Assembly: GCA_034509735.1 (NCBI GenBank)
Contig: JACGWO010000001.1
Coordinates: forward strand, 27,531,966-27,595,965
Length of the DNA stretch: 64,000 nucleotides
Origin: Sesamum alatum
Lineage: Eukaryota; Streptophyta; Magnoliopsida; Lamiales; Pedaliaceae
Direction: 5' to 3'
This document shows, piece by piece, positions 23,483 to 35,868 of the stretch. Positions within the stretch are counted from its first letter, which is position 1. Each line of letters starts with the position of its first letter. The position numbers and the translations under genes are program-made. The notes under the pieces were generated by a model. It was not told the origin of the DNA, did no database searches, and saw only the letters and a program-made list of their open reading frames with translations.

Positions 23483-25715
23483 TGTTAGAATAGGTGACCA
23501 GAAAGCCAATGGGTTTGGCGATTTGTGACCTATCTGACAACTTGGTGAAAATGTAATATTATTATGTGATGAATAAGATGAGTGTTCCTCACCAATGGTA
23601 CCTTCTTTGTTGCGCTCATCTTACATTTGTTAAAACGGTGTTTAACTTATATCGCAACAAAGCCCACAGACCATGGATAACAACTCGTGCAGTTGGGCCA
23701 CGCATTGGATGGTGGTCATGAAATCAACTGATTAAGAGTTGGGTCTGAAACGTTCCAAGTCGAGGACTTCGAGACAGGGCATCGAGAGTCCTATTGAGAC
23801 TTGCGTCAAGAGTCGTGTTCATTGGATGAGTGCCGTGTTTCATCGGCGATAGGCGTGGGACGCCTACACGATCTTGATGGGTTGGGCGACTGGGGTCGAG
23901 CCGGCTGGACTGACTCGCGGGTATCATCATAGGGAAGCCTTGGAGGCTTGGTCGGTATGATTGGTTTTCCCCGGTTCCGATAGTACGGGAGTAATCCTCA
24001 GACTTGAGGGATCATGGCAGTCGCGTGCACATGACGGCTGAATCTTGGATCTGGCGAAAGGTAATCATTCTGTAAGATGATTATCATAAGCCTTGTCCAG
24101 TAGTGTCGAAATGTGCAGTGAGGACGGTGGATTCCAAGAAGAGGATCCATCCCCTGTCAGTATGTGACAGAGGTATCTCTTATGCACTCGGAGACACGTT
24201 CATGCTGTTTGAAGCTATGGCCACAGTGGTTGGTCGAACAGGGAATGGTTTCCTATTTCGACGCAATAAAGCATACGTGGTCTCTAGTGTTAATCATAGA
24301 TGCCTAGTCAAGGATGGGAATCGACGCCCAATTCCATACCCTAGACTAAGGCCGAGAGACGGTAGACGGTAGACGGAAGGATCGTACCCGTACGGAATCG
24401 GCGCCTAAATGTTCACGCCAATTCTCCTAGTCTCTAGTGCCATAGACCGTTGCTAGACGGCCACCCATGGTAACGGGCCCTTGTGGGACACGGGCCCAAG
24501 TCTAGTTGAGGGTGAACCTAAAGGGTCATACACAAATCACCGAGGAGGTTGAGAGATCGACTTGGAGTCAATCTCGAAGGATAAAATAAGTAATTAGATT
24601 ACTTAAGGGAAAATCCATTGGATGGACGGGCCGATATTGTATCGGGCTTCCGTTTAATCGGTAAATTGGATTTTCGATTAAATATGAAAAATTGAGACGT
24701 TGAGACTTTGGATCTTTTAATTGGATTAAAAGATCAACGGGAATAATTTAAATGGACATTAAATTGGATTTAATGTTGGGTTCGTCGTAGTTGGATTACG
24801 ATAAAACCCGGTCCGTTAAATTATACCCGAGAGGAGAAATAATTCCTATTTTGGAATAGGAAGAAGTTGAACTTCTTCCCTTAATTAAATATGGCCGACA
24901 TGCTCCATTGGAGGAAGGAAAATCAGCCATGTTTCATGCTAGGTGGTATGTTGACTTATCTCTTTGGAAAGAGACAAATCAACTCCAATCAAGCTCTTCC
25001 CTTTTGGTATGATTTGATCATACCATAAATTTTGGTAGGCTTGATTGAAGAATTTATGGTGATTGATTGGAATGAATCTAGACATCCTTGGATGAACCTA
25101 GACACATTCCAATAATCACATTAATTATGTATGTATATATGAAAATATACAACACCAAGCATATGTGATTCATTATTCATCTTTTTCTAGGAAAAAGAGA
25201 AGACAAAAATCCTCTCCTCTCTCTAAAACTCTCGGCCCTTCTCCCTCTCTTACTTGTGTTCTTCACTTGATTTTGAATCAAGAAGAAGAACAAGGTAAGT
25301 TTAAGAGAGCACTAATTCATAGTGTTCTTCTCTTAAACCGATTCCTTCTTAAACCCGTTCTTTCCTATCAAGAAGAACGTGTGTTTCTTCCGGTGTGGTG
25401 TGGATCACCTTTGGAGAATCCATACATTTGGATTTCGTGAGCATTCCGGAGAAGGAACAACGCAAGTAGCCGGGAGCATACGCTAAATAATCAAAGGTAA
25501 CGGTTTATTACGCTTTGATTGATTTAAGATACATCTATGCCCTATGTGTTTAAATGTATGTTTCTAATATGTACACATCCTACATCGAACGCCCGGTTGA
25601 GCACCCAAGGGTACACCCCTTGGGATTCACATATTTAAATTAGATTTAAATTTGTGCACAATTTCTCGCTTTCTCGCTTCCGCTCGCGCTCCCGGGCGGA
25701 TCTGCTTGTCCTTCA
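23483..25715 (+). mobile_element. Solo Ty1/copia LTR (S2) with perfect target duplication
   Basis: 2,233 bp, from TGTTAGAATAGGTGACC to CCTTCA, flanked by perfect GATCA duplications (23478-23482 and 25716-25720). Both flanks belong to the same antisense copia body. It resembles the truncated LTR at 27543 more than the copia A LTR. It represents a full element reduced by LTR-LTR recombination. Open frames inside (24103-24372, 25165-25440) recur in sibling LTRs or are short, and I see no gene. Confidence 0.93.
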
Positions 25716-25720
25716 GATCA

Positions 25721-27542
25721 TGAGCAATCTGCGATACTGTCTTGGTCTCACGGGTCAACAGTAATTTTTGCCAACGTGATGCGGTCTAACCGCACGTCAC
25801 ATCTTCCTACAGTCGCTCCAAGTAGATGGTGGTGTCTAATAATTTTTCTTGGATCTGTGATAAGATCTCGGGCCCTTTTAGCTTATGCTCACAACCTAAT
25901 TGTTATCCTCCAAGGTAACTACTGGCTCATTCATGCTAGGCACCACACCCAACCATTGGGTGTAGTTTTTCCATCCAAACTACTTTCCAGAGCAAATTCT
26001 AAAGTCGTCATACATTCAACTTTCATGATCAAATCCGATGTGGTATCCCCCTTGGAACTTTTCCAAGCCGCCACATTCACCATGAATTCCGAACATACAT
26101 AAGTATTGAGACTAAATATTATTCACATGATATTGGAAGCTAGTATCGTTGTTGTCTTCCAGCTTGCGCTATGAATAGGAATATAATTCCTTTCATGGAG
26201 AATTGCGTGAATAACGCTCATGTTTTTTAATGCTCCTTAACTTCCTTATATCATTCCAAATGATGAAGATGTTTAACATCTAAAATACTAGGAACACAAC
26301 TAAGCTCCCACTAACCTTTTAGCTCATTCTTGACTGGGCCATACACCTTACGACCTTGTCAGAACGAATATCCCAGATACAGGACGCTCAAACCTAGTTT
26401 GAACTCCTTCATGGATCTCATGGCTCCAAGCTATTCATCCCAACTGATGTCCCACACCGCTTCTCCTTGTCCGGTCATACTCAAAAAATCGTACCTCTCA
26501 GGTGACTAGAGTTTTTCTTACTAGAGTATAGTCAGTGAAAGAATCAATTACAAATGATGTTTCCTTAATTCTATTGAGACATCGCTCTGCTTGATTTCTC
26601 AAGGAGCTAGTCCTCACGTGGGTTATCCTCTGAAATCCAATGTCTTTTGGAATAACATATGAATCTATAACCCAATTTGCCTCCTACTAGTCCCTTGACA
26701 TATATGGGACCATCCCATATACTCAAGTACTGTGTAGAATACAGGCTGTCAAACAATATCCAATATGGTGTTTTGATAACGATTTTAAGAAAATGCTATA
26801 TTTTTCAACTCGGCAACTTTTCAAAAGTCCACGTAATGGGCCAAGGTAATTACGTGAAACACCGATCGAACCATGTCCAATAAAGTTTGAGTTCTCCTTT
26901 ATCAGAGGTAGTTCAACAATGTCCCTTCCAGGAAGAGTTTCACTGAGTGAAAATTCCATTCTCATTTAGATATTTTAAGAACCCCCACTAAATACACACC
27001 ACCTCGATCTAATTGAAGGGTTCTTATTTGCAACAAGTTTGGTTCTCCACTTCAAGTCTAATTCCCTGAACCTTCTAAAGGTCCTTAGACTTGTGAACCC
27101 TCTATTGGTCCTGTATATTTAGTGACCTGCAGATATCTAACTAGATCCAATCCAACAGACCACTTGGAAAGCATACTTTGTCCTAACAAAAGCTTCATGG
27201 CCTTTCTTCCTTCTCAGGAAGGATACGTAAGCTAGTAAACTCAAGTTGCCTATTTCTAAACTCTTTGAATCTACCAACCTCCCTATCCAAACTAGAGGAT
27301 TATGGCCTAGCTTGTGCATGCCAAATTTTGTAGGTTTATTCTTGATCATCCGTTATGCCATTTATTCTTGACCTTTCACAATCCAATTATAAGGTAGAGT
27401 AACAAAACTATGCAAATAACCCAGCAGACATATCGTCAAATACAAAGGACTTTTATTGATCAAATATGTAATTCAAATTGTCCAACAATAACAAAAACGT
27501 AGTTTCGTTATGCGAGGTTACATAATTGTATCTTATCCTAAT
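25721..27542 (-). pseudogene. Copia C body: badly decayed pol
   Basis: Reads in antisense in the order RNase H, RT, integrase, GAG-pre-integrase when walking left to right, collinear with copia B 41181-43917 but with large deletions. Recognisable parts: the RNase H region 25721-26100, an integrase C-terminal region around 26690-26890, and a GAG-pre-integrase remnant at 27137-27349 (LVDSKSLEIGNLS). Frameshifts and stops are everywhere. The 5' LTR is missing. Confidence 0.75.
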
Positions 27543-28385
27543 TGTTAGAATATGTGAGCAGAAAGCCAATTGGATTGGCGATTTTGGATACTATTTAGCA
27601 ATCTTTATTAAAGTAATATTGACTTGTTGGATATAGTAAGTATTCTTTCATGGCTATGTGTTTGTTATGCTTATTGATTACATTAAACAGCGTTTTAACG
27701 CCACAACAAATATCCACAGCCCAATTAGATAATCTATGTAATTCGGTTGCGCATTGGAGAGCTGTATGAAACCAAATTTTGAGGGTTGTTTCTGAAACAT
27801 TCCAAGTCGAGTCAACTGAAATGACTCATGGGAGTCGTCATATGAAAGCCTTGGAGGCTTGATCGGTATGATTGGAGCTCCCGGCTCCAATAGTACGAGA
27901 TTAGTCCTCGGACTTAAGGAACCATGGCACATGCATATGATGGTTATGTCTTTAATTTGGTAAATGATGTTTGTATCTGGGATGCGTTCATTATAAGCCT
28001 TGTTCAGTGCAGGCGAAGTATGTAGTGAGGACGGTGGGTTCCAAAATAGGATCTCTCACCTGTAAGTACATGGCAGTCGAGTCTCCTATGCTCTCTGAGA
28101 TGGTTTAAGCTCTTTCTGTCTATCGTCACAACGATTGGTCGAGTAGAGAACGGTTTGCTACATCGATCAATAGAGCAAACGCGTCTCGAGTTATTAAGCA
28201 TAGTTGTCTAGTCAAGGATGGGAACCGACGCCCGATTTCATGCCCTAGACTTAGATCGGAGATAGTTGATGGAAGGACCGTACTCGTATGGAACTCGGGA
28301 ACCTAAATGTTCACACCAACATTCACCTAGTCTCTAGTGTCATGGACCGTTGCTAGATGGCCACCCATGGTGATGGGCATTTCTC
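27543..28385 (+). repeat. Truncated Ty1/copia LTR (LTR-G)
   Basis: Starts TGTTAGAATATGTGAGCAG and follows the S2 LTR for about 840 bp up to the block GGATGGCCACCCATGGTGATGGGC. It then stops matching and a different copia lineage begins. The rest of this LTR has been deleted or replaced. Confidence 0.75.
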
Positions 28386-28457
28386 GATTAATGGTTAATT
28401 GGAAAACAATTGATTAAGTTGGATCTGGCAGTTGATTTGCTAGACTTTGCAAATGAA

Positions 28458-29127
28458 TTATCTTTTGAACTTCCAGTTCACTTTAATTAGTACGAGGATC
28501 AAGATGAAATAATGATATTTCATTTCAACTAATTTTTTTTCCAGTTGCTTACTCTCTCCCCCTAATGTTGGGAAAACTGATTCATCAAAATAACAATCGG
28601 CGAATCGAGCCGTAAATGAGTCTCTTGTTAACGATTCAAGATACTTTACTATGGAAGGAGACTCAAATTCAACATAAATTCCCAACCTCTGTTGAGGACC
28701 CATCTCAGTACGTTGTGGTGGAGCAATTGGAACAAATACCGCGCACCCAAAAACTATTAGATGGGAAGTATTAGGTTCTTGACCAAAAACCAATTGTTGG
28801 GGAGAGGATTTGTGATAACATGTTGGCCTTATGCGAATTAGTGCGGTTGCATGCAAAATAGCATATTCCCAACAAGAAATGAGAAGTTTTGATCTCATAA
28901 GCAATGGTCTTGCAATTAATTGCAGACGTTTAATGAATGATTCTGCAAGACCAATCTATGCATGAACATGTGCTATAGGATGTTCAACATCAATTCCAAT
29001 AGACATATAACAACCATTGAAAGTCTAAGACGCGAATTCTCCAGTATTATCAAGGCGTATTTTCTTAATTGGATAATCAAGAAAAGTGCTCTTAATCTGA
29101 TTAATTGAGCAAGCAATCTCACAAACT
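28458..29127 (-). pseudogene. Copia D integrase, C-terminal part
   Basis: Open frame 28458-28904 reads LLISCWEYAILHATALIRIR, then SPQQLVFGQEPNTSHLIVFG and GPQQRLGIYVEFESPSIVKY, a Ty1/copia integrase C-terminal region clearly different in sequence from copia A, B and C. Upstream, 28905-29127 can be read in shifted frames as more of the core (EHPIAHVHAQIGLAESFIKR-like). RT and RNase H are not present to the left; the truncated LTR-G lies there instead. Confidence 0.8.
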
Positions 29128-29854
29128 CTAGGTTGCGAAATGATAACAAAGACAGATTTGACCATCTAGTGATGCATCAAAAATCATGAAATATCGAAAT
29201 GGTCCACATGGTTGGTGGATTAGTCCACAAATATCGCCTTGTATACGTTCCAAAAATGTGAGGGATTCATTCTTTATTTTTGTTGGTGATGGTCGAATAA
29301 TTAACTTTTCTTGAGAACAAGCAGCATATGAGAAATTACTGGATTGAAGAATCTGCTGGCTCTTCAATTATTTATTCGCATCATAATTGATCCGGGATGG
29401 CCCCAACTGATCATGCCAAAACAACAAACTATTATAATTCGTAAACTTCTGGTTTACGATAGCATAAGTTTCAATTGTACTAATATATGTGTAGTACAGA
29501 CCAAAAGAAAATGCCAGTAAATTTTCAATATGCATTTCTTCCCCGAGATCACACTTGTGATATAGAAATACTCAATATCTCTTGATTTGTTGTCTCAATA
29601 TGATATCCATTTCGGCGGATATTCTTAAAGTTTAGAAGGTTTCTTTGAAACTTGGTGAAATATAGTGCATCATCAATATAAAATTGTGTTCCACCGGATA
29701 ATAATATATTAGCTCTTTCGGAGCCCTCAATTAACTTTTCACTACCGGATATAGTACTGACATTGGCTTCTTGCATTACTAAATAAAAAAAAGTACTTAT
29801 CTTTAAATATTGTGCGCGTTGTAGCACAATCAGCAGGATACATATCTTAACCAT
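29128..29854 (-). pseudogene. Copia D GAG-pre-integrase and protease region
   Basis: 29128-29367 matches the integrase N-terminal region (FSYAACSQEKLIIRPSPTKI... GDICGLIHQPCGPFRYFMIF). 29549-29854 resembles the region after the protease (GSERANILLSGGTQFYIDDA, then LYFTKFQRNLLNFKNIRRNG). The order fits an antisense Ty1/copia pol. Stops and shifts separate the pieces. Confidence 0.65.
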
Positions 29855-31348
29855 TAATGTTAGTGCTAACCAACTGGATACTCATTCTTGATTAAAACAT
29901 GACAAAATATCAAACCCGCATTAGAATATGCTATTAACGAGAAACAATGATATAATAAGTTCTTCATTATCGTCGAAAACATGTAAGATACAAAATTCAT
30001 AATATTAAACAAGAAATAAGAAATATATTACTGAACACTTCCATCACCAGTCAAGTGATCGATTTTTCCTTTATCGTTTCTCCCTAGTTATTACTCGCCA
30101 AATGCAGTTCGGCGTAAAGGACCCATGATAGATAGTTCATTCCAAAAACGTCAAGAGCATTGAAATTCAATTTTATGAGATTGATCATATTACAACAAGT
30201 TAATATGCACTTTTAGTATAACATTCACCATATACACATAAGTGGAATCAAATGTATTACACATAGATATGAACTAAAAGTGACATAAAAATTACTAACA
30301 ATTAGAATCAATAAGTTGCCATGTAATTGATTTGGATTATCTATGACATGCATACATGGTATTAAGTATATTAAATATTAATACTATAATATTACAAATA
30401 ACAATTAAAATGGGATTCATGACAAATTTATTTTTGTCAATCATTACATTTTATTTCATATAATAATGCTAACAAATAATTTAAAATCATGTATACAGTC
30501 ATATGAAGGATATCTATGTTGGTGAAGTAAATTAATCAAAATTGACCTCAAGTTAGTGAAAAGTGGTATCACAACATGTATATGCCATGAAATCAAAGAA
30601 AGAAACACCTTTAAATAAAGAAATGAAGAAGGCTTCAGGCTTCTGAAATCAAACCATTATCTCAAATCACTTGAGGTGAGAAAATCAATAGACATGAAGG
30701 AACACCTTTAAATAAAGAAATGAAGAAGGCTTCAAGCTTCTGAAATCAAGCCATTATCTCAAATCACTTCAGGTGAGAAAATCAATAGACATATTTTATC
30801 AATATTTCAGGGATGATGGTATAAAATATTTCACCGACTACTGGAGGTAATTTAACTCATTACTTACTTCAAGAAGCAATGGAAGTTTATAGAACATATC
30901 CACTCTAGGGGATAAAATCGAAAATTATATGCCTACTTCTGGAGGCAATATCAATTATGATAAATCCATTATTTATATATGTCCACTTCAGGGGACAATA
31001 AAATGTATAGAATATGATTATTCATATCTCATTATTGAATATACAAGAATAATATCATATACAAGGTTTAAGGGTCTTCGGCAAAAGCTTACAAGCAATT
31101 ATGGAATGACACAAAAGATATAATGTATAAGTCCCAAAACCTCAAAACGGATACGATCAGAAAACATACGGAGCTTGAATATGCAACCATAAGTTTCTCT
31201 TAAAATCACCAATACACAATTGATATAAAGATTAGATTAACTAGATAGCATACTAGTATGATTAAAATCACCTTGGAAAATTAAATCTTACTACAATGAT
31301 CTCCTTGATGATTAGATGTAGCTAGTCTTGAAAATGTAAAGCTCTCAT
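29855..31348 (-). other. Copia D gag/leader region with repeated motif
   Basis: No reading frame of note. In element orientation a motif like CCTCCAGAAGTAGG or CCCCTGAAGTGG recurs about eight times (plus-strand positions near 30671, 30768, 30807, 30841, 30870, 30904, 30937 and 30988), 29 to 51 bp apart except where the 97-bp duplication intervenes. I did not recognise a gag domain or zinc knuckle here. The short plus-strand frame at 30929-31123 is a by-product. Confidence 0.45.
30604..30792. repeat. 97-bp tandem duplication, two copies less a few bases
   Basis: AACACCTTTAAATAAAG starts at 30604 and again at 30701. The copies run to 30695 and 30792 and differ at only a few positions, so the duplication is much younger than the surrounding decayed element. 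Confidence 0.92.
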
Positions 31349-31357
31349 GCTGATAAC
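31349..31357 (-). other. Copia D primer-binding-site-like sequence
   Basis: In element orientation ACACGTTATCAGCATGAG directly follows a likely LTR end TATAACA. It shares only the core TATCAG with the iMet primer site, so the tRNA used is uncertain. Confidence 0.4.
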
Positions 31358-31358
31358 G

Positions 31359-31640
31359 TGTTATAAAACTAATATAAAAGTGCAACAATATGAGAATTAG
31401 AACAGAGAAGAAAGAAGTGAGTATTTTATATATTTCTACATCACACTATACAAATAAAATGGCCTATTTATAGGCTCCAAGATTACAACCAAAAGTGTCA
31501 TCTTGATGAAGGGAGATAAATCACAAAAGATTACAATTTATTATAGAATGTAAAAAGGTTTGAGATGAATATGAACATCCACAACTATAAATTTCATAAC
31601 ATGTTTGAAGAAATCGGTCATAAAATCAAGATTTTTGATA
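31359..31640 (-). repeat. Copia D 5' LTR (left boundary seen, right boundary unclear)
   Basis: Likely LTR end at 31359. A TATAAATA box on the minus strand at 31465-31472 lies about 105 bp from that end, consistent with a short LTR. The start of the LTR was not found; homology to a different repeat begins around 31600. The partner LTR is missing. Confidence 0.45.
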
Positions 31641-31930
31641 GATAATAGCTTTGTAGAAATCGCAACAGATTCCATCTAGGCCTCTCAACGAGTAGGATAA
31701 GATATATTCTGCCCAGATCCATACCCTAAAGAGGCTCAATACAACAATTAATATATAGACCCGGACTCAATGGTCCAAGACATGAATCCATTATGCCAGA
31801 ATTGGATTTTTGGGTTGGCTCCGGACCTGACTCGTTTTTCCCCCCTCTCTCTGTCTCTCTCTCTCTACTGCTGCTTCACTTTCTGTCACTCACATAGAGA
31901 AGTAAAAAACTAATTAACTGGATCATTAAA
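31600..31930. repeat. Dispersed repeat shared with 62541-62900
   Basis: Shares an exact 20-mer, AGCTTTGTAGAAATCGCAAC, and a flanking alignable stretch with the region downstream of the LysM gene. Both copies continue into a block beginning CTAGGCCT(G/C)TCAA, with pyrimidine-rich sequence after a GGGT(C/T)GG motif. The TAGG start and the GGGTCGGGTC-type motifs recall hAT-derived repeats, but the class is not settled. Confidence 0.5.
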
Positions 31931-32051
31931 GTAAAGAAAATGCAAGGAAAGGAAATAAATAACTAGAAAGAAAACAAGTATATATATTGGAAATGAATAT
32001 TTTATTTTTCCTGTCAAAGTAAATTACTGACAAATAAATAAAGTTCAAGTT

Positions 32052-35000
32052 TCAAGAGTCAATGCTCAAAATGTTCAAAATACAGTCAAAATCAATAAAT
32101 CCATCCCAGTTTGATTGAAAAGCCCACTTAGCGAGTGCATGGGCTGTTGTATTTCCTTGTCTGCCGATGTGGTAGAACTTCCATGATGGTTTTCTCCTCA
32201 AGATACTTTTAATTTTCTCCACACATGGTTTGGCTGCCCAATCCCCTGTTTCTGTCGGTCCCAGGATCATTTGAATGGCACAAAGCGAATCAGACTCAAA
32301 GAGTGCTTTCTCAATTTGGTAAGAATCTGCATAGGAAATTGCAAGCCAGATAGCTTCAACCTATGCTTGAACCATGTTTTGCGCCCACCTAGATTGTGAT
32401 GCTGCATTAAGAATCACACCATCAGAGTTTTTCTGAATCCAAGCTAACGCACACTTGCCTTCAAAACAGCTAGCGTCTGAGTTGAACTTTGTCCAATGAG
32501 TTGGAGGCTTCATCCACTCCATTGGTTGGGACTAACGTTGAGAAGCAATTTTATTATGTGTTTGGGCCTCGTGATGTTCAACTTGAGTGATCAACTTTTC
32601 AATAGGAATGAATGCTTGATCATGAATAACTGAGTTCCTAGCTTTCCAAATAGCCTCAACATTAACAATGACAAAGATGATAAATTCCTCTTGGTAGGGG
32701 AGAATATCACGATAGCACTTTTTTGGATCCAACAACTTTGAAAACCACTGTCAATAGAAACTTCAGCAAACTGATCAATCTTAATTCTCCATTTCGAGTG
32801 CCACCATGACTGAACCGCAAATGGACAAAAAAGGAAGAGATGATCACTTGATTCTTCATCAAAGTTGCAAAGAGGGCAGACAGTGGTTTTAACCTCAAAA
32901 AATCTTGCAAGGAGTGTTCTAGTTGGAAGAATACTATGAAGAATTTTCCAAAGAAAGGCTTTGTGTCGGCTTGGTTTCCATGCTGAATTTTAGGGCGGAT
33001 GGAAGTGAGATATGCACTTTTAACTGAAAACTTCCCCGACGAATTGGGGGTCCAGAAATGTTGCTTCTACTCCGAGATGGAGGAAAGGCGGATCTTAAGA
33101 ATGGCTTTAACAGTAGGCCTTGGAAAAAGAGAATGGAGGATTTCCAAGTTCCAGTCATCTTTGTCTTGGTCGAATAGTGATCGAACATAGGGAAATTGTG
33201 AAGCAATTGAAGCTACATCATGTTGTGGGGAAGGAAAGAATCCAGGCATTGAAGGTATCCACGGCTCCGACCAAGTCTGGACATTTGAGTTTTTGTGAAT
33301 CTTGTAGCAAGCTCCTTAGAAGATGATACTTTTGCACTTTTGGATCTCCCTCCACACCCATGATGCACTTTGCAATGAAGGACAATCATCAAAGAAATTA
33401 GCATTACTCAAGTATTTTGCTGAAAGACTTTAACCCTCCTTTTATTATCTTGACAAGCAATACTCCAACAAAGTTTAGCAATCAGAGCCTTGTTTATCTC
33501 ATGCATCTTTATAGTGCCAAGTCCACCAATGGTTTTCAAAATACAACAATCATCCCAACTTTTGAGTGTCAAATTTTTCTTAATTGATGAGTGACCCCAC
33601 CAAAAATTTCTCAGGAGCGAATCAAGTTTTGAACACAATGAGGCAGGGAGTAAGAAGGTGGACATATTGTAGATAGGGAGAGCTTGGGCAACTGATTTGA
33701 TGAGTACCAATCTTCCCGCTTGGGAAAGATTTTTTGCTTTCCAGCCACCCATTTTTTTTTTTTGAAATTTTATCAATGAGTTCACCAAAGCAAGAGGTTT
33801 TCTTGGCTTGTTTACAAAACGGGAGTCTAAGGTGTTTGGCTTTGTGGTTACACTCTTTCATGTTGAGTATATCTTTGATGCACATTCAAAAATTAGGGGG
33901 ACATTGTGGCTAAAATGGATAAAAGACTTGGATTTATTGACATAGAGACCAGACCACTCCTGAAAGGTTTGAAGGCATCTTCCATCTAGTTTTGCATTTG
34001 AATAATTGGCTTCACAGTAAGTAACAAGATCATCTGCATACATCAAGTGAGTGATTTTTGGAGCTTTTCTACAGTTGACACCATTAAGCAAATTGAGGTT
34101 CTCGGCCTTAGTGAGCATATGGGAAATAAGTTCAAAGTAGATGATAAATAATAAGGATAAAGTGGATCTACTTGTCTAATACCTCTACTAGGGAAAGAAA
34201 AAAGCCAAAGGGGGCACCGTTAACAAGGACCAAAAATGTGACCAAGGCAATGCATTGTCGAATGAGGTGGATGAACCTCTATGAGAATCCAAATCTATGA
34301 AAAATGTGAGTAAGGAGGGACCATTCCACCTGGTCGTAGGCTTTGGCCATATCAATCTTAATTGCCATCTACCCTTTCTTGCCTCTTTTGTTCCTAAGGT
34401 AGTGCATGTGACAAAATGAAATTATCAGTGATGTTGCGATTATGCACAAATGCCATTTGAGTCGGAGAGATAAGTTTTTCGAGACAAGGTTTGATCCGAT
34501 TAGCAAGAATTTTCGACAACACCTTATAAATAACATTACACAGACTGATTGGTCTCAAATCCTTAGCTTTAACAGCATTTAGGCTTTTAGGGATGAGAGC
34601 AATAAATGTGTGATTAAGACATTCAAGCAAGGAACTAGACTGAAAAAAGAACTGAACTGCTTTGATAAGATCCTTACTTGTTGTATCCCAAAAGTGTTTA
34701 AAGAAAAGAGAAGGCATACCATCTGGTCCCGGGCTTTTAAGGGATTCCATCTCAGACATTGTCTCCTTAATTTCTTTCGGGGATGGGATCAAACACAATT
34801 TTTCATTATCCTCATCAGTAATAATCGGACAAATATCGTAATCCAAATCCATAAGGAAATTCGAGTTAGAGGATTGAAATAGATTAGAAAAGTAGTTAAC
34901 AAAGTGAGTGCCAATCTCAGTCCAATCACTAACCTTGTTCCCCTTGGGGTTGATTACCTTATTAATCCAATTGTTTCGCCGGTGCATGATCGTCTACAGG

Positions 35001-35864
35001 TGAAAGAATTTTGTATTTGCATCACCACTCTGGAGCCAATTAATACGTGACTTTTGCCTCCACAACATCTCAATCCTTTTCCAAGTCTCATCCAAGTCTA
35101 CCTCAATTGCTTCAGAGAGTGCCAAATTATCATAATTTGGTTCAGCAGCCTGCAAGGAGTCAAGCATTTGTTTAGCAGTTTCAATTTTATAATGATAATT
35201 TCCAAAATTCTTTTCATTCCACTTGTGGAGATGGTTTCTTGTGTTCCTGACTTTTTGGTGAGTTTTAGAGTGAGGTATTTTGCAAACAGGCAAACCCCAT
35301 GCATCATGAATGACACCAAAAATTGATTCATCTCTAATCCACATTTTCTCAAAGAGAAAAGGTTTGGGCCATATTGGTTATCATGAATCACGGAAAGGAT
35401 GATAGGTGAGTGATCGGAGGCAATTGGAAAAAGGTGACAAATTCTAGAATGTGGGAATTCAGAGATCTATTCATTGTTTGCAAGTCCTCTATCAAGTCTT
35501 TTGTGAATGTTTGCAAGACCACTTCTTTTGGTATTCCATGTGTACTGATATCCCAAGAAATCAAGATCAGCAAGGCCAACATTATCAATAAAATTTTGGA
35601 AACCATTTCGAGAAGAAGAAGCAAACGAATTTTGAGGTCCCCATGCCAGGCAACTCCAAAGCCCCCTGCAAGAGACACGGGTGGGACGAACTCACAGGAC
35701 GAGAAATGATTTTTAAGAAGGAGAGAAGAGAGGGGAGAGGAATTTTTGGTTTTGATTTCACTTAGGAACAGAATTTAGGGTTTATTGTCTTGCAATAGAG
35801 CCGTCAAAGCTCTATCTCCCTTGGGTTTCGCCAACCCTTGGCAGTTCCAATACAACACTTTCAT
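32052..35864 (-). pseudogene. LINE ORF2 (endonuclease, RT, RNase H), broken
   Basis: Starts at the ATG at 35864 with MKVLYWNCQGLAKPKGDRAL, the typical start of plant LINE endonucleases. The endonuclease C-terminal region is readable across frames around 35380-35600. The RT region follows: 34394-34987 has LKSPGPDGMPSLFFKHFW and KDLRPISLCNVIYKVLSKIL, and 33858-34118 has the catalytic motif in THLMYADDLVTYCE. 33408-33788 has NLSQAGRLVLIKSVAQALP and FWWG, and the zinc-finger region is near 32700-33200. The C terminus (32052-32270) is RNase H-like, with WKFYHIGRQGNTTAHALAKW. Many frameshifts and stops, an early one at about 35776-35778. Confidence 0.88.
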
Positions 35865-35868
35865 GGGA

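Noticed and set aside
24103..24372. Frame with GNGFLFRRNKAYVVSS-like sequence, repeated at 1374-1586, 22654-22896 and 54359-54709
   Set aside because: It recurs only because all are the same region of copia LTRs. Frames differ in length and strand and show no coding conservation.
33000..33330. Plus-strand frames opposite the LINE
   Set aside because: Antisense shadows of the LINE ORF2 zinc-finger region.
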